Positions 19,935 to 30,910 of a DNA stretch of 35,417 bases are shown piece after piece. Made by a program: the position numbers and the translations under genes. The notes under the pieces are model-generated. The model ran no database searches. It was not told the DNA's origin and worked only from the letters and a program-made list of their open reading frames with translations. This DNA is from Antrodiella citrinella (lineage: Eukaryota > Basidiomycota > Agaricomycetes > Polyporales > Steccherinaceae), in contig SGPM01000289.1 of the NCBI GenBank assembly GCA_004802725.1, positions 1 to 35,417 of the forward strand, given 5' to 3'. Positions within the stretch are counted from its first letter, which is position 1, and the number at the start of each line of letters is the position of its first letter.

Positions 19935-20518
19935 ATGTCATTTCTAACCTTCAGCGATTTCAAAGTACGTCCTCGCCTGTGCTCTCTTCCAGAACTGCTG
20001 AATGACTCGTGCTTGCTGCAGCCGGAGGTGCACAATGTTGTGAAAATACGCGAGAATTCTCGTTTATATTATCAGTTCGCCCTGGTGAACCCAATGGTCG
20101 TCATCCTGTCCATAGGCCAGGAGGAGTGGGACGAGGTAAGTCTGCCTTTCCACGGCTAGACTTGGACTAGGACGGTGATTAATATGCTCGTCGTTACCAG
20201 CGCTCAAGATGTAATCGCAAGAAGGCCAATGTACAATCCCTTCTCGGGGGAGAGCCCTACAATGTTTGGCTCGACCAATGTGAGCATGCAGACGCCGGGC
20301 TCGTCCTCCAAGAACTTTATCGCCTTGGTATCCGTGCGGACCCCGACCGATGTAAGTGTCCGAGTTCGTTCATTGAATCGGAGGGCTCGACGAAACGGTC
20401 CGAGTCCGAGTCGGCCCCCAAACCGCCCGTATCAGTCTGTAGTGCAAGTCATGTTGAACGTACACAGTGATTAACAGCTCCTTTGTCCCATGATGGTTCC
20501 TTGTCCCAGCGGCACTGA
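19935..20518 (+). CDS. Small spliced orphan gene (hypothetical)
   Basis: Four exons (19935-19964, 20022-20135, 20201-20351, 20478-20518) join in phase to 111 aa with a clean stop. The protein begins MSFLTFSDFK-PEVHNVVKIR. It contains ALVNPMVVILSIGQEEWDE, then a basic patch RSRCNRKK, then EPYNVWLDQCEHADAGLV and LQELYRLGIRADPD. All three introns have GTA(A/C)GT donors and CAG acceptors, and no frame is forced. Intron 1 (57 nt) is stop-free, so retention would add 19 residues. I recognise no domain. It sits alone in a transposon-bearing gap with no neighbour that hints at a role. A chance chain of splice signals is possible, so confidence is moderate. Confidence 0.45.
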
Positions 20519-21275
20519 TGAACGAATCCCGTCTCTCCTCACTATTTTTCTGCAGCGATGTATATGCAGTATTGAAAATGTATAACTGTGGGTATCTATA
20601 GCCCGAAGATAATGAGTGTGGACGGAGGACAATGTGTCCGATGAAACCAAAGAGTGCCCGACAGGCCAAAAACTCGCATTTTGCGGAGGCAATCAAATCT
20701 GTCAGATGAGTTCGAGGGTGATCCATGTCTTGAGAATGTTACAGAATGAACAGTCAAGACATAAACTCAATATTTGCACAAGAGATCAGTGCTAAAAGCG
20801 AAGATGTGCGTTGGTATAATACAAAATGCAAGAGTGCTTCAAAGCGTGACAACAAAGAGAGTCATCTTGCAAAGTAAGCACGCGAGGGACAACCCGTTGT
20901 CACTCATCGCTTCCTTAGCGGTGACCTGATCTCACTTTATTTGGTCTATCAGAACTCTAGTCACGCTGGGACAAGGACCCGGGACACATTCACTGAGTCG
21001 ACATCCTTGCCATCCCTCATTCGATGAATACCCAAAGGGGCGCAGGAAAACCATTCTAACAACATTCCAAAGGCTTTTTACGACTCAGAATTACATCAAA
21101 GTGGGAGGGGACGCTACGATTCGCGCGCTGGGACAAGGACCCGTCAATCACTGTAGTACATTACCCGTTCTGAGTCTTCGGACCTGACGCCACCGTGACA
21201 CTAGTACAATATTACTGACTTGACGCCACAGCAAGTCTTGACCATCTGGCCCGCATCTGGCTGTCCGCATCCAAC
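20519..21275. other. Upstream region of the helicase gene with repeats
   Basis: No gene seen. An 18-bp direct repeat (CGCTGGGACAAGGACCCG) occurs at 20964-20981 and 21126-21143. The word TGACGCCAC also appears twice, at about 21185 and 21224. These repeats may belong to the helicase promoter or to an old insertion. Confidence 0.5.
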
Positions 21276-23197
21276 ATGGCTGCAGTCGCAAGCAAGTCCA
21301 CTGATCGTCGTTTAGAATCTGGATATGTACCGGCTACATCAAGTAACGGACCACTGTTCTCAACGCTGAATCTCTCAGAGCGTTCCAATACTGCTCTCGT
21401 AGAGATGGGATTTACAACCATGACGCCAATCCAGGAGAAGGCAATCCCTCTTCTCCTTGCTGGCCAGGATGTGATGGGTGCCGCGCGCACAGGCTCTGGG
21501 AAGACCCTTGGCTTGCTGATCCCCGCTATCGAGCTCTTACATACCCTCCAATTCAAGCCTCGCAATGGCGAGTTGTTCGTCTCGAGATTGTGTTCTATCT
21601 CTGATCTATCTTCTAACAGGCACAGGTGTGATCATACTGAGCCCAACGCGGGAGCTTGCTTTACAGATATTTGTTGCTCAACAAATCATGGCGCACCCAT
21701 ACGCAGACTGTCGCTATTGTCATAGGTAGCGCCAACAGGAGGGCTGAAGTGGAGAAACTCGAGAAAGGTGTGAACTTGCTCGTTGCGGTGCCAGGTCGGC
21801 TTTCGGATCATCTGCAGGTGCGTGACGCCATATAACTGTGGCGAGCTCCCGTCTCATTGCGTGTGTGCTCCACCATGCTTGCCGTCTTCTTGGCTTGACA
21901 TTAGAACACCAAAGGCTTCGTTTTTCGTAATCTGCGCGCGCTAGTCACAGATGAGGCGGATCGCATCCTGGAAGTTGGGTTCGAAGAAGAAGTGAAGGAG
22001 ATTGTGTCCATACTTCCCAGCGGTACGCAGCTCGCTCCTTGTCACTGTGTTTTCTGCCTGCTCATACTCGCCACACCAGAAATCGCCAAACCATGCTGTT
22101 CTCTGCCACACAAACTACGAAAATACACTGGCAAGACCTCGCTCGTATATCGTTGCGGCCCGGCACGATCTCTGTCGACGTAGACAAGGAGTCGCGTGAG
22201 AGTACCGTGTCAACGCTCACGCAAGGATACATTGTCTGTCCTTCCGACCAACGATTCTTGGTCCTGTATAGCTTTCTCCGCAAGCATGTCAAGAAGAAGT
22301 GCATCGTATCTTTCTCAAGCTGCAATGTAGTCAAATACTACGGTGAGCTTTTGGGTTACATCGGAATCCCGGTTCTCGCATTGCACGTATGTCGATGACC
22401 TACCATCATGTTGATTCGTGCCTCAATCGAATCTTCAGGGCAAGCAGAAGCAGCAGAAACGCACAAGCACCTTCTTCGAGTACATCAATGCTGAATCAGG
22501 TATTCTCGTTTGTACGAATGTCGCCGCACGCGGTCTGGACATCCCTCGCGTGGATTGGATCGTACAGTACGATGCCCCAGACGACCCACGAGATTATATC
22601 CACCGGGTCGGTCGCATCGCTCGTGCAGGCCAAGTTGGACGAAGCCTCTTATTCTTGCAGGACAACGAAGTCGGCTTCCTGCGCTATCTTCAGCAGGCTC
22701 GTGTGCCGTTGAACGAGTACTCTATCCAACGCATCGCCAATGTTCAGAGCCAGGTGTGTTTGGTCCAAACGCAGTTTTTATCGGATATAGCTGACTCGCT
22801 ATTGCCTTGGTAGCTCGAATCGGTCCTTCGGAAAAGCTATCAAATGCACGAATTGGCGAGGGGAGCCTTTCGGTCATACCTGCACGCCTACAATTCCTAC
22901 TCAAACAAGAAGGTCTTCGATGTGAATGCTCTCGATCTTGTGAAGGTTGGGAAATCGTTCGGATTCGCGATACCACCGCGCGTATCGTTCAGTCCGGCGG
23001 AGGTCAAAACGAGCAAAAAACGTCAGCGTGCTAGCGATCTAGAAGCAGCACAGGATGATCATGCCGCCGCCGACGAGGCAGAATCGGCACCTGCGCGGAA
23101 ACGTTCTAAAGCACGTCAAGTGGAACAATTAGGCAGGAAGAAGGTGTCCAAGCAGCTCTTTAGGAAAGAGAAGCTGAGCGCTCAGTGGAGTCGTTGA
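21276..23197 (+). CDS. HAS1: DEAD-box RNA helicase Has1/DDX18-like, with two frame breaks
   Basis: An ATP-dependent RNA helicase needed for 40S and 60S ribosome assembly in the nucleolus. Exons are 21276-21567, 21620-21817, 21905-22022, 22080-22386, 22439-22753 and 22814-23197 (about 537 aa). Motifs in order: Q motif FTTMTPIQ, motif [10 protein letters not shown] (70-77), [39 protein letters not shown], and the Has1 tail [19 protein letters not shown] with a Lys-rich end. The frame breaks twice. Around 21694-21698 (CACCCAT) one base too many separates QIMAHP from [14 protein letters not shown]. At the 22022/22080 junction one base is missing before [11 protein letters not shown]. The two cancel. 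Intron 1 uses a GC donor. HRVGRTARAG reads GRIARAG, and the Gly of QIFG is absent. It may be a true gene with draft errors or a decaying copy; the sequence alone cannot decide. Confidence 0.85.
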
Positions 23198-23411
23198 GGC
23201 AATTTGTTTAATCGTCGTGCTCCCTCTCCATTCTGTTATTGTCAAGCTTTCGTAACCGCTTTTCGTATTTGCTTTTTGCTCTGTATGTCATGTTTTGTGC
23301 TGTCAACCGGCAGCTTGTTGAATGTTCTGTTATCGGCTTTGGTTATATCGTCGCAATGAAAACTTGGATTTACTTCTCGTGCTACAACAAGTATCTGCGA
23401 TACCACAGCAT

Positions 23412-24842
23412 CTATTCTAGAGCCTTTAAGAATGCGACAGTCTCATGGCCCTCTCTCATCTTCACCAAATTCACCGCCAAGTGCTTCCTGTCGCCCTGCC
23501 GATGCTCATACAAATACTTCTGGGCATACTGCAGCGCCAGCCTGTTCTCTGTGAGCGACGCGCCCTGGCCGATCCACACATAGATCGCGGGTGCGTGCCA
23601 ATGCATAGTGTCGTCCAAGAGGAACACGTCCGAAGACGAGAGCGATGCGCGGGTGGGCGGGTCGACGGCAGTGAACGTGATTTGGCCTGAGGCGTCGGAG
23701 AGACGGAACAGAACGCGTGGGTGCTCTGTGGTTGGGCCCGCTGGGGCCAGCGCAACGGGCATGTTCTCCAAGCCGACTTCGGACAGGAAGATGTGTGCAC
23801 CCGAGGTGCCTTCATCTAGCGACCAGCACCAACCTCAGATGAGCGAGTGTCCCAGCTTCCATGAAGGGAACCAGGTTACTTACCAAAGATAGTCAAATCA
23901 CAGTTCCCGGGCCTCGCGTCAGTCAAGGCGGTGACGAACTCAGCAGCCTTGAACCTCTCCTTGCCCACGCTGCCATTTGAGATGAACTGCCACACCTTGC
24001 TCCCCATATCCAGCACATACACGTCCCCCGGCACGACGCTCGCGCCCTCCACACGGACCTCGCGTACCATCAAGCTCGTACCCGTCGCAGTGATCCTGTA
24101 GAGCCGCCTGACGTTAGCCTCGGGAGCGGCGGAGACGTGGTGGAACCCGGTGGCTACGCCGCCGCGTTGGCACACGAAACGGGGGAAGTAGGAGAGGAAG
24201 CGCGGGGACTCGTAGTTCTGGACTTCGCGGTATTCGACGGGCGTGCCTTTCAAGTCTACAGAGGTGGACCGATTGAGTATGAGTGGAGGATCAAGGTGTA
24301 TGAATGGAACTTACGGTCGTCGAGTTCGACGGTCTTGTACGCCGCAGTAGCAGCTTCGTCCTGTGTGCTGTCCTCTCCGATCCAGAAATGCAAATCATAA
24401 GACAGCTCCTGCGCATCCGGTGTTTTCTTGTACGTCTATTCACAACCTCAGCATCGAACACGCTTAGATGTGAAGAGATGCGTACTGACATGCAACACGA
24501 TATACGAATCCCCGTCATAAAACGTCCCATACCGCTCCTTCGGCCAATCTACGACATTGAACTTCTCGATCCGCCATATCTTGACACCGGTTGCTTTCCC
24601 TGCTTCCTCCCAGGCTGGATCCTTGTCTCCTGCGTGTTCGCGGACGTTCTTCTCGAGCTACAGACGAGGTCAGAAGACGAACAACAACAGATCTGAGTCT
24701 CAGTATGGTCGAGGTGGTTGTGGTTGTGATGGCAGTTGGAAGGGAAGAGATAAGATGATCGGCTACGCACGTCCGAGCCCAAGAGGGCGATGTTCGAATC
24801 CTCGATATTGTACTTCGTCGGTTGTGTCAGTCGTTCTGCCAT
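23412..24842 (-). CDS. Gelsolin/severin/fragmin-type actin-binding protein
   Basis: Five exons (24771-24842, 24490-24657, 24315-24435, 23884-24255, 23412-23815) join in phase to 378 aa, the size of three-domain severins and fragmins. These proteins sever and cap actin filaments in response to calcium. Domain G1 is seen at [31 protein letters not shown] and [25 protein letters not shown], then [17 protein letters not shown] and [10 protein letters not shown], a very typical G1 end. G2 follows at [17 protein letters not shown] and [18 protein letters not shown]3 is [23 protein letters not shown] and [10 protein letters not shown]. There is no villin headpiece. The start [12 protein letters not shown] is the only ATG before the first conserved segment. 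The gene is convergent with the helicase gene, 214 bp apart. Confidence 0.93.
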
Positions 24843-25260
24843 TATGTCGTTTGTAAGGATGGAAGGTAGATACAGGAGATCCTGTTCATATCACACACTC
24901 GTTTCGCACCGTGATGCATGAATGTGATGATGTCAACATCATCAGTAGACATCAGTGGGCGCACTGCACCGGCGCGCCCCAGTAGCCTTGAATAGTAGAC
25001 ACGAATGCAATTCGGGGACAAAGTACACGATCTCGAAATACAAATACAACAAGCCAATTCAAGAATCACAAGTCAGAGTACATACATAGTCATCCAAGTC
25101 GAATCGCAAACAGGAGACACACCAAAAACCACGCCACACGCCTGCGGTTATAACACCACTGACGCGTATACAATCGAGTTCTTCACAGGCAGGCGGCAAG
25201 AGAAAGTCTATTTTGCCCCACATCCTATTCTCGTCGATGCACGCCTTCGCCCGCGATCGC
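24843..25260. promoter_or_regulatory. Gap between EGT1 stop and gelsolin-like start
   Basis: Both genes are on the minus strand, so these 418 bases hold the egt1 3' UTR and the gelsolin-like promoter. No clear element is visible. Confidence 0.45.
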
Positions 25261-28200
25261 TCACTTCTTCCGATCGTACGCGATCCGCGCACCAACCCAA
25301 GCGTACGGATAGTTATGCTGGTAGTAGTTCCTCACAGTGCGTCTCCCGGCAAGACGGGGGATCGTAGCATAGGAGCCGCCAATCTAATAAAGCGATGATG
25401 AGCACCAACGCCACGGAGGGACGGAAACAAGAGCGAGACGAGACGTACGACAACTTGGTGGTGAGAGTCGAAAAAGTCGGTCGAGTACCCCGGGTACAAT
25501 CGCGACGGGACGAAGCCGTCGTACTTGTCCAACACAGTCGACGTCCACTCCCACACGCCGCCGTTGTGCCCCTTGCCACCCCCTCCTCCCCCACCTGTCC
25601 CGCCCGTCGTTGCGCTATTAAATCACCGAAACCCAATCAGCAGTGCCGAAATGACAGAGACACAGAGTTGTGACTCACGGAATAGGATGCCAATTCTTGA
25701 AACCGACGTTTGCGCCACCTTCATACCCACAGTCAAACTTGTCGTAGAAGAGGCGGAGCTCGGGCTCAGTAGGAATGCGGCCGCCTTTCACGCTAGCGTA
25801 GGTGGAAAGACTGTCGTAGGAGGCGACAACGGGCCACTGCTTGGCAATCTTCATGTGCACCGGTCCATACAAAGTCCTCACCTGACGAGTCATAACACAT
25901 GAGTAGGCGTTTGCGCTGACAATGGATGTGCGACTTACTCGGACTTCCCCGTCGACCTCGATCCAACTGGCAGGGAACTGAACCTTACTCTTGCCCTCGC
26001 CCTTCCAGAAGTTATAGAACTCGCCATTGGTAACAGGACGCCACTCAATCGTGAACTCGCCAACATCGACTTGACGTTTGGGATGCTCGTTGTCCCAGCC
26101 GAACTCATGACCATCAACATCGGTGCTAGCATCGTCAACCTCGTCATCGTCGTGTCCAAGCTCAATGGTAGTCGGGCCTAGAGTGACGGTAGCCTCGGCG
26201 GGCTGCTGAGCAGCATCCCAGGCATCGGCGAGGATAGACCACATAGGCGGGGCAAAACCGCTAGGCGGGATCGTGCCCGTGCCTGCGCGCTGGAGTAACA
26301 TGTACAGCAAAGTCTGCCCAGTCGGTGTCAACACCATCTCGAATACACTTAACGACTAGGCATTCGACTGACCTCGGCGTGGAGAGCCTCATGCTCGAAC
26401 GTCATGAAGAGGACCCGAGCAATCTTCCGGGTCAAAGTGACCTTGCCAGACTCGATGTCATCGTAGAGCTTCAACACTCTACCGCGAACGCGGTCCTGGA
26501 ACTCGAGGATGTTCTCGAGCTTGGGCCAGTCGCTATCTTTCTGCGGGACTTCTGAATGAGGCTGTAAGGAGCAAACTAGGATCAGTGTCTATCGCCTTTG
26601 GTGCCTTTTGGTCTGACTTACGTGGCACTGGGTAGGATCGTCGACGTTGGGATCAATGCCTCTCTGTCATCACTCGCTATCAGTCAACCCATACCGCATA
26701 CGAACTAGCGAAATCAAACCTCAAAGATGTACTAAGGACATTTATCAGCAACTCGTCCGCGTGTAACAAAAAATAATTGACGTACCTTGTACTCTTGCGG
26801 ATCGGTATGCGGTTCTTGCAGGAGCCTGGACAAATGTATATCTAAGAATGTGGGTATATGGCCCTGGTAGAACAAACAGATGTGCCGCAGATCAATGGGC
26901 TTCTCAAACAGCATGGACGACGGAATCATGCGCCGATTGACGTAGTCCCATGCCGCCCACATAGCGTGCCATTCCTGGACCGTCGGCATTCCGAACGGCG
27001 TCGACGCACGTTGCCTATTTGCGGCCGGAGTGGGAGTGGTGAGGAGTGGGAACGAGAAGATGGGGCGCTCGAGCAGCCAGAGCGAATATTGCGAGGCGCT
27101 GTCGGTCCAGCGGTGGATAACACGCAACTCGGCCTCCGAGAACAGCGCGTAAGCATCTTCGTCGGAATACTAAAGGACGATGGGTGGTTGGTAAGTCTGG
27201 GTCAATTTGAAGACCGCGAATATAGGCGTACCTTCTGGGAAACTTCCACTCTGATCATCTCGTCAGGAAGGAAAGTCATCTTGGCGCCGCTCGTGGGATC
27301 AATCAAACTCTGTGACTCCTTTGATCTGTAATACGCTTCATGACGGCCTGAACATGCAAAAAGGTCAGAGGTCGGCCACAAAGCGGAATGACAAACACAA
27401 AAACATACGCAGCTCTTGGTTATATTTACCAACATATTCCCACTTGCTCTCGTCGAAAAGTGACTCATCTCCAAGAACACGGCCCGCATTCTTGAGACCG
27501 TTCATGATGAAAGCACGAGTGAAGCCCTTGGAATCGTTGTAGGCTAGTTCGATCTTCTCACGTCCATTGTCATGATCTAATCCGATCAGCAGGGTGTTAC
27601 CAGAGCCGGGTTTGAGAGGAAGCGACCGCAAGAACGGGGCGTCTTCGCCACGGACAAAGTTGCCCAATGAAGATCCGAGGAAGAGGATATGGAGAGGAGC
27701 CTCCTCTGATCCTGGCGTGGAGGGTGGCGTCATGTCGGTGCTGACGGTGTGGGTCCTGCCAGACGAGTCGGAGCATGGGGAGCTGTCGCGTTCACGATTG
27801 TCCAGTTTGTAAGCGAACACTTCGTCGGTATCAGGGGCCTTCTGTTCGCGCAGACCGCCCTCTTGGATGAACTTGAGGCCATCTTCGTAGGTCGCACAGA
27901 TGCCCTTCGTAGCGATCTTGCCTTGTATATGGGAACCGACGTCGGATGCAGCGAGCTCCTGAAGGGTGCGGTCTAACTCGCGCTTCTCGAGATCGAGAGC
28001 GTAGTACGTTACAGGAGGGGTGCTCATTGTTGGGGGAATGATACGAGCAAAGGATTGCAAGATGTGAGAGGTCTTCCTGAGTGCACTGCGGAAAATGGAG
28101 ATGTCAGTTTCAGAACGAGACAGACGACCGGTATTTAAAAGGATCGAGTGTGACGACACGTGGGGGAACGACTGCTCATGTGCAGAGCTATTACGTGCAC

Positions 28201-28690
28201 CGAGTAGGCGGGTCACAGATTGGATACAAATGTGGTGGGGTCCTATCGCGGGACCAGTATTGGCCCAGCTGGCCGCCCACACCATTCGTGACAGGTGAAA
28301 AGATCAAGAGAGGGGCCGAGGTGGGGCAAGACTCGGATGCGACGAATTTCATACTCACCCCGCACCGAGTTCGACCAGAGACTCTCCTCTTATTTCTGAA
28401 CCCGCGTTGGCGGCGTGCATAGCTTGGGCAATCTTATCTCCATGGTTCTTGAGAATTTCCTCCTCCGCGCTGAAGAGGTAATACTCCGGAGCTTGTGTTG
28501 TAATCTGGTCGTAAAGCAGGAGGCCTTCCTCGTCGTACAAGAGGAGGGTCGTGATAGTCTTGCTGGCTGGTGGTGCTGACAAGCCGCGCAGGACTTGATC
28601 ACGGATGTTGAATACGTCTGTATTACCCCTGTCGTGGGCCGAGACGTGAGCGCGAATGTCGATGATGGCGACGGGGTTGTGGATGGCCAT
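25261..28690 (-). CDS. EGT1: Ergothioneine biosynthesis protein Egt1
   Basis: A bifunctional enzyme: histidine trimethylation to hercynine, then iron- and O2-dependent joining of cysteine to hercynine. Eleven exons join in phase to 870 aa, close to Neurospora Egt1: 28359-28690, 27409-28085, 27232-27347, 26786-27169, 26720-26731, 26622-26663, 26373-26561, 25939-26313, 25679-25881, 25449-25614, 25261-25383. The N-terminal EgtD-like methyltransferase has VELGAG (about 106-111), ILFLGSSLGNF and LLIGLDHDN. A DinB-like part has YQGHIPTFLDIHL and the iron motif HEALHAE (HX3HXE, residues 576-582). The C-terminal FGE-sulfatase domain has GHNGGVWEWTS, GGSYATIPRL and NYPYAWVGARI. The 12-nt exon encodes YIFE in the conserved YIFERGIDPNVDDPTQCH. 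Intron 1 is unusually long (273 nt). Intron 25882-25938 is 57 nt and stop-free. Confidence 0.96.
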
Positions 28691-29412
28691 ACGTGAAAAG
28701 ATGTGGGGGATCCAGATGAAAGCACTCACGTTGTTTCCGGGACGCGAACCTGCAGCGAATATAAGGAGAGACGAGTACCGCTCGAATTTGCTCAATTCCT
28801 GAAGGCAGCGCACCCGGGATCAGGACAGGCTTACGTCAGCCTGACATGACATACCCTTCAAACGGGCGCTTCTGTGTTTGTACAGTGTTCGTCGAAGCGT
28901 GTGCTTCAGGGGAGACAGCCTGTTCGAATCCCCGGAACGTGCGACAGTCACCTCACCGGATCAGGCCAACACTAGCAGTGGCTTGACCATCGTGCGCGAC
29001 AGTGGAACTTTAGTAACAAATAAAGTCCAAAAGGGGACTCACTTCTCGAGTAAGTCGCTTCCGGAATCGCAAAGATGACCAAGAGAGAGCAACAGTGGGT
29101 CAGAATGTGGGCGGGGACGCAGCAGTGTATAAGTACTCTCGGGCACAACCACAATCACGACCGTCTTGCTCATGATAACGCCATATTGCTCGTCGTCTAT
29201 GCACACACCTGTCCTTGCACATACGCAGATCTTTTACGTCTATCCACGTAATCTGACACGCACCACACACGACCACACACAGCGGCCATCCAAAACGACG
29301 CTTCAGGCAAAGTAACTTCTCAGTCAGAACACATAAAAAGTCCTTGATACAAGACGTGAAAAACATGCAGGAGGTAGTAAATGCTTAAATATATGAAGAA
29401 ATGTCTGAAAGG
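28691..29412. promoter_or_regulatory. EGT1 promoter and DHHC gene 3' region
   Basis: These 722 bases lie between two minus-strand genes. A GTTCGAATCCCC motif near 28930 recalls a tRNA T-arm, but the stems do not fold and I reject it. No other gene is seen. Confidence 0.45.
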
Positions 29413-30910
29413 TTACCGATCCTTGTCTACGTCTACCAAGTCAGATGCAAGCCGTGCAAGCAACTCATCTGCTCGAGGGTTCCGAGGGAAAATCCGCCCG
29501 TCACCCTTCCTAGGTAAATTGCAGTGATATCAACACGAACGCTCAACGGACCCAAAATGAGGAACTCACCCGCCACCCCCTACGAGAATGCGGGACACCC
29601 AACCCCACGGTTTGTCCCACCCAACGATCTGGCTCCAATTCCCTCGCCAGCCAATGTCGTATTGCCTGATGTGTCCGTGTGCGTCCCGAACAAGTCGACG
29701 CTGGTTATAGGAGAGTTCGTGCTCGAGGGGAGGGTTCGAAAGCTTCCGGCCGTCCCCTGGGTGATCCGGTAACGGAGGTAGTTGGCGAAGTAACAAGAAC
29801 GGTGAAAGAGATTCCAGTGTAGTTTGGTTGGTGCTAAATGACAACGCGCAGGTCAGTAAACGAACGGTGCGATAGATACCCGTGAGAACGTACGTGACAA
29901 GATAACAGTGATACAGCAGGAATGGCCCGATAACCATCATCATGACGATCCCAGCGAAGCTGAGCATCATGGAGTGGACAGGCGTCGTCTCGTCCTGAGG
30001 TGTGTATTAGGACTGCGAAATGGAGTAAAGAAAACAAAAACTTACAATAACTAGAGGGTTAGTAAATGCGAAGTACACAGCTCGGACGTTGATGACGGCT
30101 ATGTAGGCAGAAAGTCCGACAATACAAGATAGCAGATGAAGGAAAGATGTGTAAGTTCGATGCCCCTTGTACATCGTATTAGGTTACACGCATTTCTGGC
30201 GGAAAAGACGTGAACTCACCAAGCAAACATTTCCTAGCCAAGCACAATGATGATCTAAAAGCAATGTGAACAGTCAAATCCTCAAACGCGTGCTTGCACT
30301 TACCCATCTTGAGGATGCACTTTCCACACACCGAACAGCTGCACCAGCTCAACCTTCTGACCCAAAGTATAAACTACAACTGGACTCACTGATGTGTTCT
30401 TGGCGGCTTCGGCGCCCAGCACTTCCGACACCACTTCCCCGGCGACATAGCATCCTCTTCATCCTCCGCCAACAACGCCTGCGTGATATCCATATCCCCG
30501 TCCTCCTCCTCCTCTGAGATAGTCTTCGAACCCACCGGTCCAGGATCCCTCGCCAAGATCACGATGAGGGACGAGAACATGAGGAAGGTGATCGAGTACG
30601 TGACGACCAGGTGGACCGCGAACCAGCCGGGTGCTTGCAGCAGCCGCAAGTGGTAGTTCACGAGCACGATCAGCAGCGAAGGGTGTGGCGCTACCATGAC
30701 GGCCACGACCACTGCAGACAGACAGGGCAATCGAGGTCAGGAACATCATGACGCGCAGCAACAGCCAAGGCCACACATACCAAGCAAGGGTAGATAGTGG
30801 TACCAACGCTTCGGCGGAGCGTCCTTCTCTTCCTCCTCATCGTGTGCAGCGGCATAGCTGGGTGGCGGAGGGAGGTCGGCCAGGGAGATGAGAGGTCGCT
30901 CGCGCGACAT
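29413..30910 (-). CDS. DHHC-type protein S-acyltransferase (palmitoyltransferase)
   Basis: A membrane enzyme that attaches palmitate to cysteines of target proteins. Eight exons (30781-30910, 30390-30711, 30304-30338, 30220-30254, 30046-30165, 29894-29994, 29570-29833, 29413-29509) join in phase to 367 aa. The start is MSRERPLISLADLPPPPSY. Two membrane segments follow (about 42-65 and 75-98), then an acidic loop SEEEEDGDMD. The cysteine-rich domain has WCRKCWAPKPPRTHHCSVCG, CILKM and DHHC at 163-166. Two more membrane segments (HLLSCIVGLSAYIAVINV and LSFAGIVMMMVIGPFLLYHC) and TTLE (252-255, the TTxE motif) complete the fold. The active site reads DHHCAWLGNVCLGHRTY instead of the usual DHHCPW..NC(V/I)G, a variation that does not touch the catalytic Cys. 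The substrate and compartment cannot be told. The CRD is spread over two 35-nt exons. Confidence 0.94.

Noticed and set aside
24777..24812. GTTCGAATCCTC motif resembling a tRNA T-arm
   Set aside because: It lies inside exon 1 of the gelsolin-like gene and no cloverleaf forms around it.
25525..25630. Gly-rich GGTGGGGGGK stretch in Egt1, considered as an insertion or misjoin
   Set aside because: Both flanking exons join in phase, and GHNGGVWEW follows at once; it is a plausible variable loop of the FGE-sulfatase domain.
3313..25938. Apparent excess of stop-free introns whose length is a multiple of three
   Set aside because: I count about six or seven among some 65 introns. A third of introns should be multiples of three, and roughly 40 percent of 57-nt ones would lack stops, so this is near chance. 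Only the AMPK beta pair is kept, for its position.
28890..28965. GTTCGAATCCCC motif resembling a tRNA T-arm
   Set aside because: The 5-bp T stem does not pair around the loop, the only GGGG/CCCC pairing spans about 17 bases, and no acceptor or D-arm can be placed.
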